Source: Sipunculus nudus
Lineage: Eukaryota; Annelida; Sipuncula; Golfingiida; Sipunculidae
Reading direction: 5' to 3'
Assembly: GCA_026874595.1 (NCBI GenBank)
Contig: CM049306.1
Span: 49,736,019-49,800,018, forward strand
Length of the DNA stretch: 64,000 nt
The notes beneath the pieces are model-generated. The model was not told where the DNA came from, did not search any database, and saw only the letters and a list, made by a program, of their open reading frames with translations. A program made the translations under genes and the position numbers. Position 1 is the first letter of the stretch. Every line of letters begins with the position of its first letter. Below are positions 25,651-38,410 of this stretch, in pieces.

Positions 25651-28600
25651 CTGTAAAAGACAATGTTAAACATGGAAAATTACATCCAAAGAACTTATTT
25701 CATATACCTCTTGTTACATTTGCTTGTTTTATCAAGTTTGACCTTAATACTGCAATGCTGTAAGTTCTACAATTTGGTCAGTCCTATGTTACCTGGTACC
25801 CATTGGGGTCATCCCTGTTACCTGGTACCAATAAGGGTGAGCCCTATGATCCCTGGTACCAATGTTCCTCCTTAATTATGTTCCACCGATCCACGTTTTG
25901 TATGCTATTTCCGAACAGTAACAGATGCTGATGTTGAGGATATGAAAAATAACTCAGATTGGCTGAGTTTGTGAGGCAAAATGGACCCACTTGAGCTCTA
26001 AATGTGTAGTTTATTCACGAAGAACAAAACAAAGAATATATTCATCAAAACTTAAGCAAAATTTGTGTTTGATTTACAAGGTAAAAAAGCATTTCATCAA
26101 AATCTATAGTGTAACTATTCAATGAATATCAGGGAAAATCAAATACCTTACAGAACAGATATATAAAGTGATACACTGGAGGTTCATTTATAAAGGTATG
26201 TTTCCAAAAGTCTTACAATAAATAGTATCTGATAATGTTCCAACTTTTCCCCATCAATTCAAAGTTAATTTTAAAGTTAAGTAAAAATGTTTGTTTATTG
26301 GATAAAATCATAACTAAAAGTCTCAATTTTATGGTAATACCAACAGATTACAAACAAGTTGGTAAGAGTAATATTAAATCACAAACAAATAATGCAGGCA
26401 ACGGATCTCTTAAAGGATAATGAAAATGAATACAGAATACAACATATGACCTTTATATGACATTAAATGTAAATACCAAGACTTAAGAGATTTCGGTCTC
26501 TCTGTGAATACAAAATTTGCAATACATGTATTATTTGTCTGTGACCCCTGGTACCAACAAAGAAACATGGTCACAAGGCTGATCATGTGTAGCTGGATAA
26601 ATCATGTAATGTTTTAATCACGTGTACATTAAAGTTCTGTTATGACCTACTTCCTTTGACCTCAGGGTGAAGGGGTCAACATGCTCCCTGAGGAAGGTAT
26701 TGACGTATCAATCTTCAAAGCTGATTGATTTAATTTGAAGGTGAATGTGACTACAATATTAAAATTCACTTAAACCTATACCATATCTTTTTATACAGAT
26801 GAGTGACAGAGTGTCATACGTATTACCTAAAGTTAAAGAGAATTAAACATAACTGGCCTGATTTGTTGTAACAGCTCTTACAATAACATATAAGTAAACA
26901 ATAATAGTAATCATACTAATTTTTTAATATAAGATTATATATTGTAGTAAAGTATGTCAAAAGCATATTAATAATAGTCTGATAAATATCACTACAAAAT
27001 ACTTTGAATGTTTTGTGTAACATTTAATAAAACATTTAACAAGACAAAAAAATGATGGCCATCACGAGAGTCATCAAAGTCCACATAAAGAATTCTTGAC
27101 ATTAATTAGCGACTTAGCGTTACTTGTTTAACCTATCATTGTTGAGTGAGGTGTTACTCTGAGATGACCTCCACGATTTGATAGGCAATAAAATCAATCC
27201 AGATGGCAAGGTCGATCTCCAATCTTTGATAATGCACAATGTGACGATTCTGATCTACTTATTGATTGTCAGCATTGGTCACGATTATCAAGTGCCAATC
27301 ATTACTAGTCTCATGTGACCAAGTTATATCTCATGTACTGGCGATGACAATATTTATGCAAACTTAGTATATCTATTACAGATTTGTCTTTTTAATGACA
27401 AGATTTTAATATTTTTTTTGGTCAGGATTAAGATCACACCTGACAAATTATTTTAAATTGAATCACAGATCTGATTTTTTGTATATCTTTTTTTTTGCTG
27501 AAGTTTTACTGAAGTCCAAGATGATGTTGCCAATTGTTGGTCCAGCATCTATCTGATAAAAGAAATTACCCTAGTCTATAAATTTTCAATAAAACAAAAA
27601 AAAAGAAAGAAAATATTGCCCTTTAACTTGGTCCTAAGATTTATAACTCAATTTAATTATATTTGTGGTGTAATAGCCAAGTAAAAAAGTTTTTGGCTGG
27701 TAAAAGTGGTCTAATTTTCATATCCCTCATATACTCATCTGCAAAATACACAAGGTGCAGACACAAATCAGCCATACACATGCACAAGAATTATTATAAA
27801 TGATATTACCTGATACTTTTATATTTTTAATTTATCTATACAACAACATGTTTTACTGCTTAAAATTAAATGCACTATCTGTAACAGACAGTAATTTAAT
27901 CTACATTCAACATCCATCAACAGTTTCAGCTTCATGGTGTAATCAAGTGCTATCCATGTAGTTGCTGACATTCATAATAACCAAATTATTATTTTTGATG
28001 TATGATAATTCAATAAAACTGTATATATCTATGTATAGTTATCATTTGACTGTCAATATAAATTAATCATGACAACAGAAGCAAGAATGATGCTTATAAT
28101 CCTACATCACACACTTTCATAATGTCTGCTGCTGTTTATGTAACATTATCAAGTGAACAAGTTGACACATCTAGCATATTGGGGATTTAAAAATGATACC
28201 TTTCCCACACAAACATATCATGTGGAGGAGTCTTTTGTAATAGGACAGCAATCACAAACTGTATGAAAGATTATTCATGTATATTAATAGATAGCTCTCC
28301 TGAAAATACTATCAAAAGAACTATGTAAGATAGTCATTGTGATCAAGGCCCTATATTATTACATATAATGGTTAAACTGATTGTACTAACAGATTTGGTC
28401 TACAAATGTCAAAAGCTAATTGACTTGTCAAAATGTCATCGGTTTATATCAGTTGGCTTACTTAATGAAACAAGGGAAAGTGAGCTTGTCACACAGATTT
28501 AATCACTAACTAGTAGGTTAGTAATGCAAGTAAGTTGGGTTAGTATTACATTGCTACTTAAAATTCTGAATTATGAGGCATTAACCCATACCATTCAGCT

Positions 28601-31600
28601 GAATACTTTTATTATTTTTTTTTCTTTTTCTAATTTTAGATAACAATCAGATAATATTGTAAGCCATTTCTTTATGTTAAACAATGGGTTTCCAGTACTT
28701 CATTAAATTAAAATTCCTTGATTTTACCCTGATCAATTTAGAAATTTCCAGGACAAAATTAAAAGATTTAAAACTAGGGACCAATGGGTCTTGACGCTCA
28801 GCTGAATTGGTTTAAAAGGATATGTTTATGAGCTTTTTCAAAATGTGGGTCCCGTGATCTAGTTTGAAACCAATCTGTATCCCCAAACTGGAGTTATCAT
28901 CCTTAACCTTATTTGGAATGGATGAACCCTGTGACCTTGGAACCCCAAAATTGAACAGAATCTTTCCCTATTGACAGGTGCACCACATGTGGAGGATGGA
29001 AAATTTGAGATGAGAAGTTCAGCTTAAAATGCATCAACAATATTTTTTAGAGAAGTAGGTCATGTAACCTTGACCTTTGATTTAATAACCCTAAAATCAA
29101 TAGGTTTCTTACTTTAGTGGTAGATGATATGCAAGTCAAATTTTAAAGCAATATTTCAATCCAATCAGATTAAATCCACATGTATCCCAGCTGTGAAAAA
29201 TAAATTTAATATACTTACGAGAAAAAAACGTGCCATGGTCAAATTTGGGCAAAATTTAAGGTACCAATTTTAAATTTTTGCAAATATTTGAAAAAATTTA
29301 AGAGATTTTGATCTAATTTTGGGTATACAATTAAATTTTGATTAATTTAAGTTATATTACTGAAAAAAGTCCCTAGTTTTTACATTTTTTTGTGTTAAGT
29401 GACCAAATATTTTTCCTTATTTTTTTACAAAGTGCAATATGTTTGGGCCCATAACTTTTTTAAATTATATAATACAGACCTAATTTCTGGCATGTAGATA
29501 GGAACTATATAGGGGAATTTTTTTATGGTAATTATGAGGAAAAACAGATGAGTGGTTTTGATGTTAGGCAGTCCTGAAGTGTGAAAATAGGTTTTTAATA
29601 AAAAAAAGAGGTTTTTCCTTAATTTCTCAATAGAAAGAAGTCGCAAAGACCACATTTTCAGCTTGGTAGGTTATCTTGGGGACATCTAACAATTATGCAG
29701 AATTTTGGATTCTAAGTCTTAGGGTTTCAAAACGTGCCACATTTACGGATGGACGGACAAAGGACCACAACTATAGCTCAGATGACTTATAATCAGATGA
29801 GTTAAAAAAAAAAACACAGGTGGCACTAACTGACAACCCTGATCATGGTAAATATTCAAAGCAAGTTTCATGGCAATCCATGCAATAATTATCAAATTAA
29901 TGGAGGTTTTGTATCGCATTTTTAATTATTCTGGGGGATACTTTCAAGCCCCATAACTGAGCGGATGTAAGTCACAGTGACTTAATTTCAGGTTTCCATG
30001 GAGATATTTTATGGACCTCCCTGCATTTTACATAAAAGATTCTATGGCCAGCGGTTACGATTTGTGCCCTGCTAATGGATAGACAGACAACCTAATGGCC
30101 AAACAACTGGATAGATGACGGACAAAGTGCCACTCCAATACCTCAGTTGACTTTCAGTCAGCTAAGCTTAACAGGTAGAAAAAAAAGATCTACCGATTAT
30201 GATTTGTGTGATGACATATTAAACAACCAGGACCCCAGAACAACATCTGCAATGAGGTTAGAAAGCTGTCTTATATGACTTGGTCCAGCTGAACCAGGCG
30301 TGTTTTCTTATTAAATATTAATACATGTGACTTGATTAACACAATCACCACACCAAAATTTGATGCATTTTACTTTAGTGAACAATAATACTATATCCTG
30401 GGGCACTGTGGCATTCTTATGGGCATTACTTAAAGGTACCTCGCTTTATCTTTTAGCTGTTGCACAAATAACATATGAATATCATAGATTCACCCCTTAA
30501 TTTAAAGATTGTCAATAAGCAAAGGAGCATATCACAGATTGTCAGTAGTCTTCTCCTGTATACAGATTTTAGTATCAGACTTGACTGGCAGATGTTACAC
30601 TTTTCATATAGCAATCATGAGTTAACTTGCAGAACATAACCACTGTGTAAAGGTGGTGTAGGCAGAGGAGTTATTCTGGTAAAAGGGGGTATTGGGTGTA
30701 CATTTAAATGTTGGATGGTAACAGATAAGACACCAACCTTTCTTAGGTCCGAGTAGTTTTCCTCATCATAAAAACGGATGGTGTATGTGCCAGCTGGCAG
30801 GCTCTTATGATCATCGCTCCAGCTCACCTGTCAATCAAAATATCCAATTAGCATTTTGACAGCACAAAATGGGTTACAAATATGACATTAAATTATTATA
30901 TCAAAACCAAACAGAGGTTTTTTTTTATGGAGGAGGCAGTCTGCATAAAAAAAAATTTACTTCTAGCAGCACACTTTAAAAGAAATTCCCAATCACAAGG
31001 AACATGACATATTGGCATTGTTCAGATAAGGAGAACATAGTTTTGCCATCTGAGAATAGGTGGCAGCACCAGCTGAAATGTAATTTAACAATTATGTTTG
31101 TAATCTAGAGCAGCAGCATTGATTTGCCATGTGCTCGGTAACCATAGTGACCACTTGTTTCTTTACTACAAGATGCTTGTCATAGCAGAATAAACAAACT
31201 ATATATACACATATCAGGTTATCTTAATCTAAGCCAGCAAGTTAAAATTTCTTCAATAAAACGTTCTAAAAATCACTGAGACATACAAGGCACTACACCT
31301 GGAGATAATACATAAAACTATACCCCATTTAAACATTTTTTTAAACAAACAGTGGTAATGATTATTACCAATCAGGTTATGTTTGACAGGGGGCAATTCT
31401 GAACAATTAACATTAAAAAAATTAAATTCTTCCTTAACCAGAATTTTATAATGTCTGTAGTTTCATTTTGGCACTGGATCATATATGACAGCACGTGTTT
31501 AAATGTAACATAGCCTGAAAGTCTGAAAAAATCTAAACACTTGTATAGTTGCCTACCCTGATCACAGGGGGCAGCTTGTGTCAGGCAGTCCAGTTTGGGA

Positions 31601-34600
31601 TCTAGAATAGTTAAATTACTTGACAACAGGTGGCAGCACATGCTAAAAGCAAAACTGGAAAGTCCTTGTGTTCTAAATAAAACCACCTGAAATGGTATAA
31701 TTATCTCAAGTGGAAATTAAATCAGCTTCAAACTTAAATATAGATGATAAGTGTTTGTATAACTAAAATCTGCACAGGGAACCAGCCAGAGCTTATTCTT
31801 TACTGCACACAGTAAATGCTACTCCTATCAGATGCAAAATGGAGTATTCAATTGATGCTGCATTACTACTGATGTATTGTAAATGCAAATTTACATGTAT
31901 GCACATTCTATGCTTCATAGTACAGTTGTTCTGAAAAACATGACAGTCACTATGACCTTGCACAAGCCAATAATTTACATTGACTCAAATGCTGAGTTAT
32001 TTAAATGAGCCTCTGGCAGGCAAGATTAAATACAAAAACGGTTAGTGAGTACAGTTACTTTCCTGATATTCCTATTTTAATATGTTTGACATCAGCTGTA
32101 ATTGTGCAAAAAGCAGACATAGCCTGCAGGTGTCAGAACAAACCAAAGTTCTGAACTGGCAGAATGTGAGGTTAGGAAATATTGTGCACCATTAAATTCT
32201 ACTTCATATATTTCTGAGAATTGGTAATACTTTGCATCAATGCACTGCAAAGTTAGCAAAGAGGCCTGGTCCTGAGTGTATCTGAAAAAAAAAAAATAGC
32301 CTAACAGGCCACTACAGTGAAAGTCTGTGACAAGAACACAAATTAAATGCGCAAATATTGTGCTGACAGCCTGTTTTTTTTATGGGACATAGGTTTATTC
32401 TAGTATGATCTAATATTGTAAATATGGCATTACTGGGACATATAGCAATATCTGTCTGAAAGGGCTCCCACCAGAAACCTGAAGAAATATACAGGAGCAA
32501 GAATTTTATAGGAGAGAAAAAATATAAAGCAAACTTTTTTTTACAATTTTTCACTGCACAATCTGGGTTTGAATGGTAAAGTTACCTGACCATTTATCCT
32601 CAAAGACCCTTCAAAGATCTAAATGACCGCACTTTCAGGACTGCATCATTTATTGGACTGTTCTGCAAAAAGCTTCATGTTTTGAATAAGATTAATAGGT
32701 TTATATTAAAATATTTATTAAATAATCTTTATACTTGAAACAAATATGCAGTGAAAAAAATAAAAGAACATATAGGAGATTATACTCTAAAATTTTGAAA
32801 ATATAGGAGACCATACTTTCATAGGAAAATACAGGAAATACAAGGAGTCAGTGGCAGCATAGGACTAACTTCATGTCATCAGTATCACTGGACTAATGTA
32901 TCATTAAAGAATGGTTTTTCATTGGTTCTTTGCCGGTGTTAGCTTACCTGGTATCTGTCTGTGCCTTCGATCCTGCTGGCAGGGACTGTTTTATCATTCA
33001 GGTCTGCATAAACATTGATATCAGTCACACCGTTGTGGCATTTCATGGAAAAGTCTACGAGGAACACAGTGTCTGTAGTGATGACAGACTCTGTTGTGGT
33101 GTATGTCGTGTATTTCACCTCGGGGGAAATGCATGGATCACCTGCAACAAAAAAAAAATGTCAAATAATAATGATGAATGAATTATATGTAAAATGTTGA
33201 AAAAAAAACGACTCTCAAAAAATGCCATTAAAACTGCAATGTTTAAGGAACAGTGGATAACATAATCACAGTCATCATGGGCCATGTCAAATTTGCATAA
33301 AATCCCTAGCAGCAGCACAGGCACTTGACAAATTGCAGTCGCAAAATGTGTATCTTCAGAATTCAGCAGGTACTAAAAAACAACCTTTGAGCATGCTACA
33401 AGACACAAGATTATTGGCTCTGGCACTCTGGGCCTGATGTTGGGGAGCCCAAAAAGGAAGTATTTAGTAACATTTCAAGTGACAGAACACCAGTGCAGGT
33501 TTTTTGGTGAATATACTGCAGAATAGGGTTGGGATGATATTTCTTTTCTGTATCATGATAATGAAACAGAATTTATAGCTATATATCATGGTATCCTAAT
33601 ATAAGAATCTGGTAAGAGTACTCTAGCATTTGTCGCCATATCACAAATGTCAATGCTATCTGCCATGTCCGACTACTTTTAAGTGGGAAAATCACCAGTT
33701 TTCAGAGAATGTGATTCTGTCAGGTTGTCAACCACTGTCATTTTGAACATACCCATATTCAAATAAATAAAATTCTAGAAAATATATGATTTTCTGAACA
33801 CAGAAAGACCCTGGTGATGTCATAATCTTTTGGTATTAACCCTTAAAGGGTATGTGTGTGTTCCAAAACAAGGACATATAAGCATATCATGATATCACGA
33901 TAACAGGCAAGTTAACGATACAATTATCACAGCTGTCAGATATTGTGATAATCCCAGTAATGGTTACTGCACCCAACCATGTTGTTTGACATATGAGTAA
34001 GTTGTAGAATTGCTCAACAACATCAAGTGTCATCACAAACTAGAAGAAGCCACAATGCATGAACAACCGAGATTACAACAACAGCAACTGCCTCTCAGCT
34101 ATGTTGCACTACAAATCTATGGGGAGGGGGTTCTAAAGGTCTACAAAGGCTACTTCACAGCTGTTTCTACAAATTCCCAAAATACGCAAATCTAACTCCT
34201 GCTTAAAGCATGAAAATTGAAACCCCACTGACAAAACCAGTTCCACAGTATTCTAGACTAGCTGCTGTTGGGAACATGGTTATGCTAAAAAGACATAAGC
34301 AAATGAAGTTGAAACAAAGTGGAGATGGTAAAACCTATTTTACACAACTGAGTGGGTAAAACCTGGGTAAAAAATTTTTTTCCACTGTGGAATATGACCC
34401 ATTGTGTAACATGAGCAGGCTTGGTAATGTAGTATTACTGACAATATGTCAAATTACGAGGTGCTCAAATATGCTTTCGCTTAAAAACTCAGACTGAGAG
34501 AACATGTCATATTCTGTTCAAAACTGACATTGTTAATGGCACATAATTTCACTGAGTAAATGTTCAGCAATCTTAGACACTATGAAAGGTCTGGCTTTCA

Positions 34601-37600
34601 GGATGTTTTTTTTATCTTTCTGTGAACTGTAGAATGCAAAATATAGATCAAAATAGATGTGCCTGAAAAGTTAAAACAGACCCTAAATAGAACTTAAAAT
34701 TGAACCCTGTTAACTGCTGGGTTGTCAAGTTGATCATGGAAACGTTTGATGCCATTGCTCAAATGACTTTCAGTCAGCTGAAGTAATAACTACTGATCTC
34801 TTCTGTGTCTGTGAATTTGATAACCATCGACTGAACACTCTCATTGCTATATTTTTTAAGAAAAGAAGGCCAAAAAATTCAGACTTCCATAGTTGCATTT
34901 AGCAAGTACCAACTTCAGATATACCAATGCATGTTCGGAATTGGGTGTTTATCTTGGAACATGAAAAAAATAAACTTTCATTTTTTATTTTATCATAATT
35001 ATCTTCCATGTATTCAAGCAGATGTACATACAACCATACCACTGATACTCACATGAAACATCATTTAATGAGTTACAAGTTTCAGTTGAGGATAAATCTG
35101 CAATCCATCTAACACACTAGAAAGTAGAAACTGATCTGTGAAGAGGAGATACTGACTTGAGTGATTTTGGTTTTTTTTATTTATCTCTGGCAGTGAAGTG
35201 CCAACTCTAGTAATAAGGGAAACAAGTAAATCTGAACTGCAAAATTCAATGAGAGATGGGGCTACCTAGATGGGTCAGTAGCCGCAACAATTTTACCACA
35301 GGACCTGACATTGAATTATACAAAATTAATGGTTATTCCTTTTAGCTTTTATAAAAATAGGCCAGAAAATGTAGGTATCACCGCATACAGGCTTTTTGTT
35401 TTGTTTATATCAATGTGTTTATAATATGTACTGGCCTGCCAAAATAAAACAAATTCAACAAGGGCATCAGGCAGCAAATCAGATAAGCCAGAGCTTTGCA
35501 AATGGTGTTTTGCAACAAGTGACCTTTCTACTTCCGCATATATGCAACCTACCATCTAAGGCTACTCTTTTCCTGGTTTGTAAACATTACTGTTTTTACA
35601 AACAAGTTGTTCATCCTTTAAAGCCTTATACAAACTTTTCAAAACCAAAATTACCCTTAGATCATTTATATGTACAAAGAGGAAGCTAGAAATCACAAAT
35701 TCTTTTCCAAAAGGTAGTTGAACGGGCACCTTTTAAGGGACATAATCAGGCACAATATTATGTTTATTCTTTCACACTATCAGTTCAGTTTTGCTTTATA
35801 CAAAAGTTTCCCAAGCAAAACCATCCCAGCACACAGTCTCACATATGGCTGTTTAACACCTTTTTATGGCTCTGTGTGTTGGTAAACACAGTCTATGTGT
35901 GTCTGTTTATCATAATAAGGCTGTGTGACCGGATATCCGAGTGTACCCTGCAACACACAGTGTTTCAGCTAGCAGGAACATGTATTACATTTTTTGGGGC
36001 CAAGTCAATGAGGGCATCTCCTGACTGACACATGTTTTATTTCCCTTATGCACATGGCCCCATGCACTGTGTTTATGTTGACACCTGTAATCACACCTGT
36101 TCCACTGTATTTAACACTCATTTACAGGAGTGAGCAAACAGTTTCAACCATTATTTTGGCAGGTCAAGATTTATTTTAAAGGGGGAAGCTATTTTTCGTT
36201 TCATTCAACATGCTTCATAGGTAATTGGGCCCGTTTAATTCTTCCAAAACACTGTAGGACTATACAATTTTTTGACTGTACCATAAAAAACTTGCATATA
36301 AGGTGATCTTGCATATAAATTTTCAGGGTAAATATCAGGTAATATTTTTATAAGCCATGCTGGGGGTCAAACAGGTCTGAAGCTGCATACATGACCATTG
36401 AGAATGACAGGCCACTGGGGAAAGGTGAATTGTATGACTGGCCACTCGTTTTGACAACGATGATACTCCCAAAAACACAGATGTCAAACATGGGAAAATT
36501 TATAAATTTATACTGCCATGCAATGCCCCGTGTCTTACATTGCTTTTGCTAGTGAAGAAACCAGGTTAAATTTGCTTGTTTATGTCCAGAATCTATTCAT
36601 CAAGTCACAATATGGTATGATTTAGGGTACTGCATAAAAAGAAAAATACTTTAGCTTAACCTGACCATCAAATGATGACTATAACTTACGGTGTTTTGAA
36701 GCGAGCAAACAAACACATGTAAACAACCTGACATGTGGCTTTGTTGTTGTTTTGCACAGTGTATTGCGGGACGATGATGTAAGGGTTTGTACCATGCCTC
36801 CGTTAGCGTAGTGCAAGGTAGACTGGGAACCATTCTATATTAAACCCAGCTTCAGCTCTACTTTGGGAGCTTAATGTACTTAGATATTCAAGTAAAGAGC
36901 ATGCAGAAACTTACATAAAATTTCATTTTAAAGTTCTTTGATATGGTGATTTTATTGGACTCGAGTTCCAGTAAACTCAAACTGGAAGAAGGTGGACCTG
37001 GGACTCTACCTCCAGGAATCGGGGTTCATGTTACATGACATGCCTCATCTCTGATGGTGTGGACTTGACTACATCACCCTGATCACTGCTTTTGAATTTC
37101 TCACTCTCAGAGTCAGACTCTAGTGGTAGTAAAATGAATTAAATCGACACCTGTTCATATCCTTTTTAACTAAAAGGAAATGTAAACCAAATTCTGAACA
37201 AGGATTGATAAAATAAAATATCAAGTCAAATAAAGTCAATCAAAAACTTTATGTTAATGTCACCAACAAGTGTTGTCTTGGCCCAAGACGTGTGATTCCG
37301 ATCCGCTCTGCTCCTCTCCATCAACAACGTCTTGGGAACGACTCTTAGGAAAACGCCTTGTAAGGTTCCAAATAGGAGACCCCTTTGGAATCGTATAATT
37401 GATATTTCAAGCGGTGATAAAATAATTACCTTTTTGTTGTCTTTGGATGTTTTATTAAACATCTGTGAAGTATTGGCACCAAAATAATGATCAACAGCCC
37501 TACTTATCCATAATTTTGCCAAGAGCTGATGTGTTTACATAGAGAACATGCCGCCATGATTACATTAAATGACCCACAGTCCTTTGCAACAGGATTTAGA

Positions 37601-38225
37601 CTGGGAACCCGCTCTGATCTCATCGCTGTTTGAACTGGAATAAGCGGGCGATAATAGATCTCGGTGGCGGGTACCAGTCGATAAACGTCCGCTCATTACA
37701 AATTCCTGTATATTGTTATGTTTAAATCACGGCGGGCTTATAACAATCGTTAGGGATAATATTTCATTAATATATTAAGGTAAGAACGTGGTAAAGTTGC
37801 CAGAAAGACCCATTTACTACCAAAGACACTAACAGATGCATTTTGGTGTGTATATTTAGTAGTTTTAAGAGTTTTTTGGTGCCTTCTACCAGTGTCTACC
37901 ATTTCACCATTACAAGGCCTAACTGTACTGGCCATTCCCACAACTGTGATCGTATCACAATTGTGGATCCGCAACAACAACAAGTGTAGCATGGCATCAC
38001 ACGTCACATTCACAACTGTCAGTGTCAGTTTTTGACAGAATCACACCTGCTTGGTTAAGTGAGACCAAATATCCGTGTGAAATCCTTCTTTAAAACTTGT
38101 CGATATGAAACCTGTCGAATTACTTGTTAGACTGGACCTATCAGATGTCTGAAATGCCCCGTATGCTTACCATAAATGCAGACCGGGAGGACTGCCAGAA
38201 ACACAACAAACCACTTGCTCGCCAT
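25480..38225 (-). CDS. SSR4: SSR4 / TRAP-delta, translocon-associated protein subunit delta (4 exons)
   Basis: The CDS is the join of 38225-38171, 33141-32948, 30827-30738 and 25650-25480 on the minus strand, giving 169 residues plus TAA. TRAP-delta is a single-pass ER membrane protein of the TRAP complex, which sits beside the Sec61 channel and assists translocation and N-glycosylation of some secretory proteins. Residues 1-18 form a hydrophobic signal peptide, with likely cleavage near Y18/G19. Residues 20-145 are luminal. Cys22 and Cys53 are 31 residues apart, the same spacing as the cysteine pair in the human protein as I recall it. The signature [18 protein letters not shown] (a family hallmark) straddles the end of exon 3. 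A membrane span lies at about 146-162 and the short tail ends RSKIQG, close to the family's KSHIQ-type end. Human TRAP-delta is 173 residues, so this is full length. All introns are GT-AG, in phases 1, 0 and 0. The start ATG has G at +4. The identification is from memory of the family, but the whole-length match leaves little doubt. No frameshift or missing key residue was seen. Confidence 0.95.
25780..25865. repeat. Three short tandem repeats around CTGGTACC
   Basis: Three imperfect units of about 30 bp each carry CTGGTACC(C/A)AT or similar, separated by CCCTRTG-like sequence. A further CCCTGGTACCAAC occurs near 26545. All lie within SSR4 intron 3, and no function is evident. Confidence 0.6.
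28775..30170 (-). mobile_element. Reverse-oriented copy of the GCTCAGCTGA-ended element in SSR4 intron 3
   Basis: Read on the minus strand, the element starts near 30170 with an AGCTGACTGAAAGTCAACTG-type end, followed by a GTCCGTC-rich stretch. It then has blocks shared with 51540-51720: a GGAGGTCYATAAAA motif, AAACCTGAAATAAG and CCCCCAGAATAAT. It ends near 28800 with TCAGCTGAGCG. The block before that end (a CCCACATTTTGAAAA motif, then ACATATCCTTTTA) matches 56588-56625. A second left-end-like segment near 29770 suggests a nested or rearranged copy. No coding capacity was seen, so it is a non-autonomous element. Confidence 0.7.
30738..30827 (-). CDS. SSR4: SSR4 exon 3
   Basis: This 90-base exon encodes residues 84-113, from VSWSDDHKS to DLRK. 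It contains the [14 protein letters not shown] signature, which is the most strongly conserved stretch of the family. The acceptor is a CAG ending at 30828 and the donor is AAAG|GTTGGT at 30738/30737. Both junctions are phase 0 and the reading frame is open throughout. Confidence 0.95.
30828..32947 (-). other. SSR4: SSR4 intron 2
   Basis: This phase 0 intron of 2120 bp runs between a GTAAGC donor and a CAG acceptor. I see no repeat element or second gene in it. The short open frames in it are AT-rich and unlike known proteins. Confidence 0.85.
32948..33141 (-). CDS. SSR4: SSR4 exon 2
   Basis: This 194-base exon completes Gly19 and encodes residues 20-83, most of the luminal beta-rich domain. 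It starts after TTGCAG at 33142 and ends CAG|GTAAGC at 32948/32947. It holds Cys22 and Cys53, the [14 protein letters not shown] stretch (human counterpart YYTTSDAVISTETVF) and NVYADLNDK (human ALYADVGGK). The exon ends exactly on a codon boundary (Gln83). Confidence 0.95.
33142..38170 (-). other. SSR4: SSR4 intron 1
   Basis: This phase 1 intron (GTAAGC...TTGCAG) of 5029 bp has no long dinucleotide array and no ORF I can recognise. It contains a probable mobile element at 33525-33979 and, around 34730-34790, a solitary fragment resembling the left end of the GCTCAGCTGA element described at 51451. Confidence 0.85.
33525..33979. mobile_element. Probable MITE in SSR4 intron 1 (GGGTTGG / CCAACC ends)
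   Basis: The ends are short inverted repeats (AGGGTTGGG at 33525 and CACCCAACC at 33970). The interior is rich in ATATCATGATA and ATCACGATAA motifs, a style I associate with widespread animal DNA elements whose ends read GGGTTGGG. No target duplication was verified. It is called from ends and composition only. Confidence 0.4.
38171..38225 (-). CDS. SSR4: SSR4 exon 1 (coding part)
   Basis: This exon encodes Met1 to Tyr18 plus the first base of Gly19: a short polar start (MASK), a hydrophobic core ([14 protein letters not shown]) and then the mature region, the pattern of a cleaved signal peptide. It ends G|GTAAGC (donor at 38170), so the intron is phase 1. The ATG at 38225 is the only one that puts a signal peptide in frame. 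The 5' UTR boundary cannot be seen directly. Confidence 0.93.
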
Positions 38226-38410
38226 GATGCTGAAAGCTGAAAGGCCCGGAAGCGGAACACGTACCACGTCGACCCGGCAAACTGGACTGGTTCCCTACTC
38301 AATAATAGTTTTGAACACGGAACCAGTCCATATGGTACAAAAGTTTACCCGCCAGAGGTCAGCGGTGAACAGCACCTTGCTTTCCGTGGAGTGCTCATAT
38401 TAGTCTAAAT
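38226..38410 (-). promoter_or_regulatory. SSR4 5' UTR and proximal promoter
   Basis: This is a GC-richer stretch just upstream of the start codon in AT-rich surroundings. There is an ETS-type site CCGGAAGC at 38246-38253, a common core-promoter element of housekeeping genes. The minus strand reads GACGTGG at 38270-38264, matching the core of the XBP1/ATF6-type UPR element. On the minus strand, CTAAT-N9-CCACG lies at 38403-38385, one mismatch from the mammalian ERSE (CCAAT-N9-CCACG). No TATA box is evident. The transcription start is inferred to lie in the first 50 or so bases. Motif matches this short can occur by chance. Confidence 0.4.

Larger units (their letters stand above)
25651..30737 (-). 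other. SSR4: SSR4 intron 3
   Basis: This phase 0 intron of 5087 bp (GTTGGT...TTTTACAG) has a cluster of three short direct repeats around CTGGTACC at 25780-25865. It also contains a mobile element of about 1.4 kb at 28775-30170. The remainder is AT-rich without recognisable content. Confidence 0.85.

Noticed and set aside
38176-38403. 75-codon plus-strand frame over SSR4 exon 1
   Set aside because: Antisense shadow of the SSR4 first exon and promoter.
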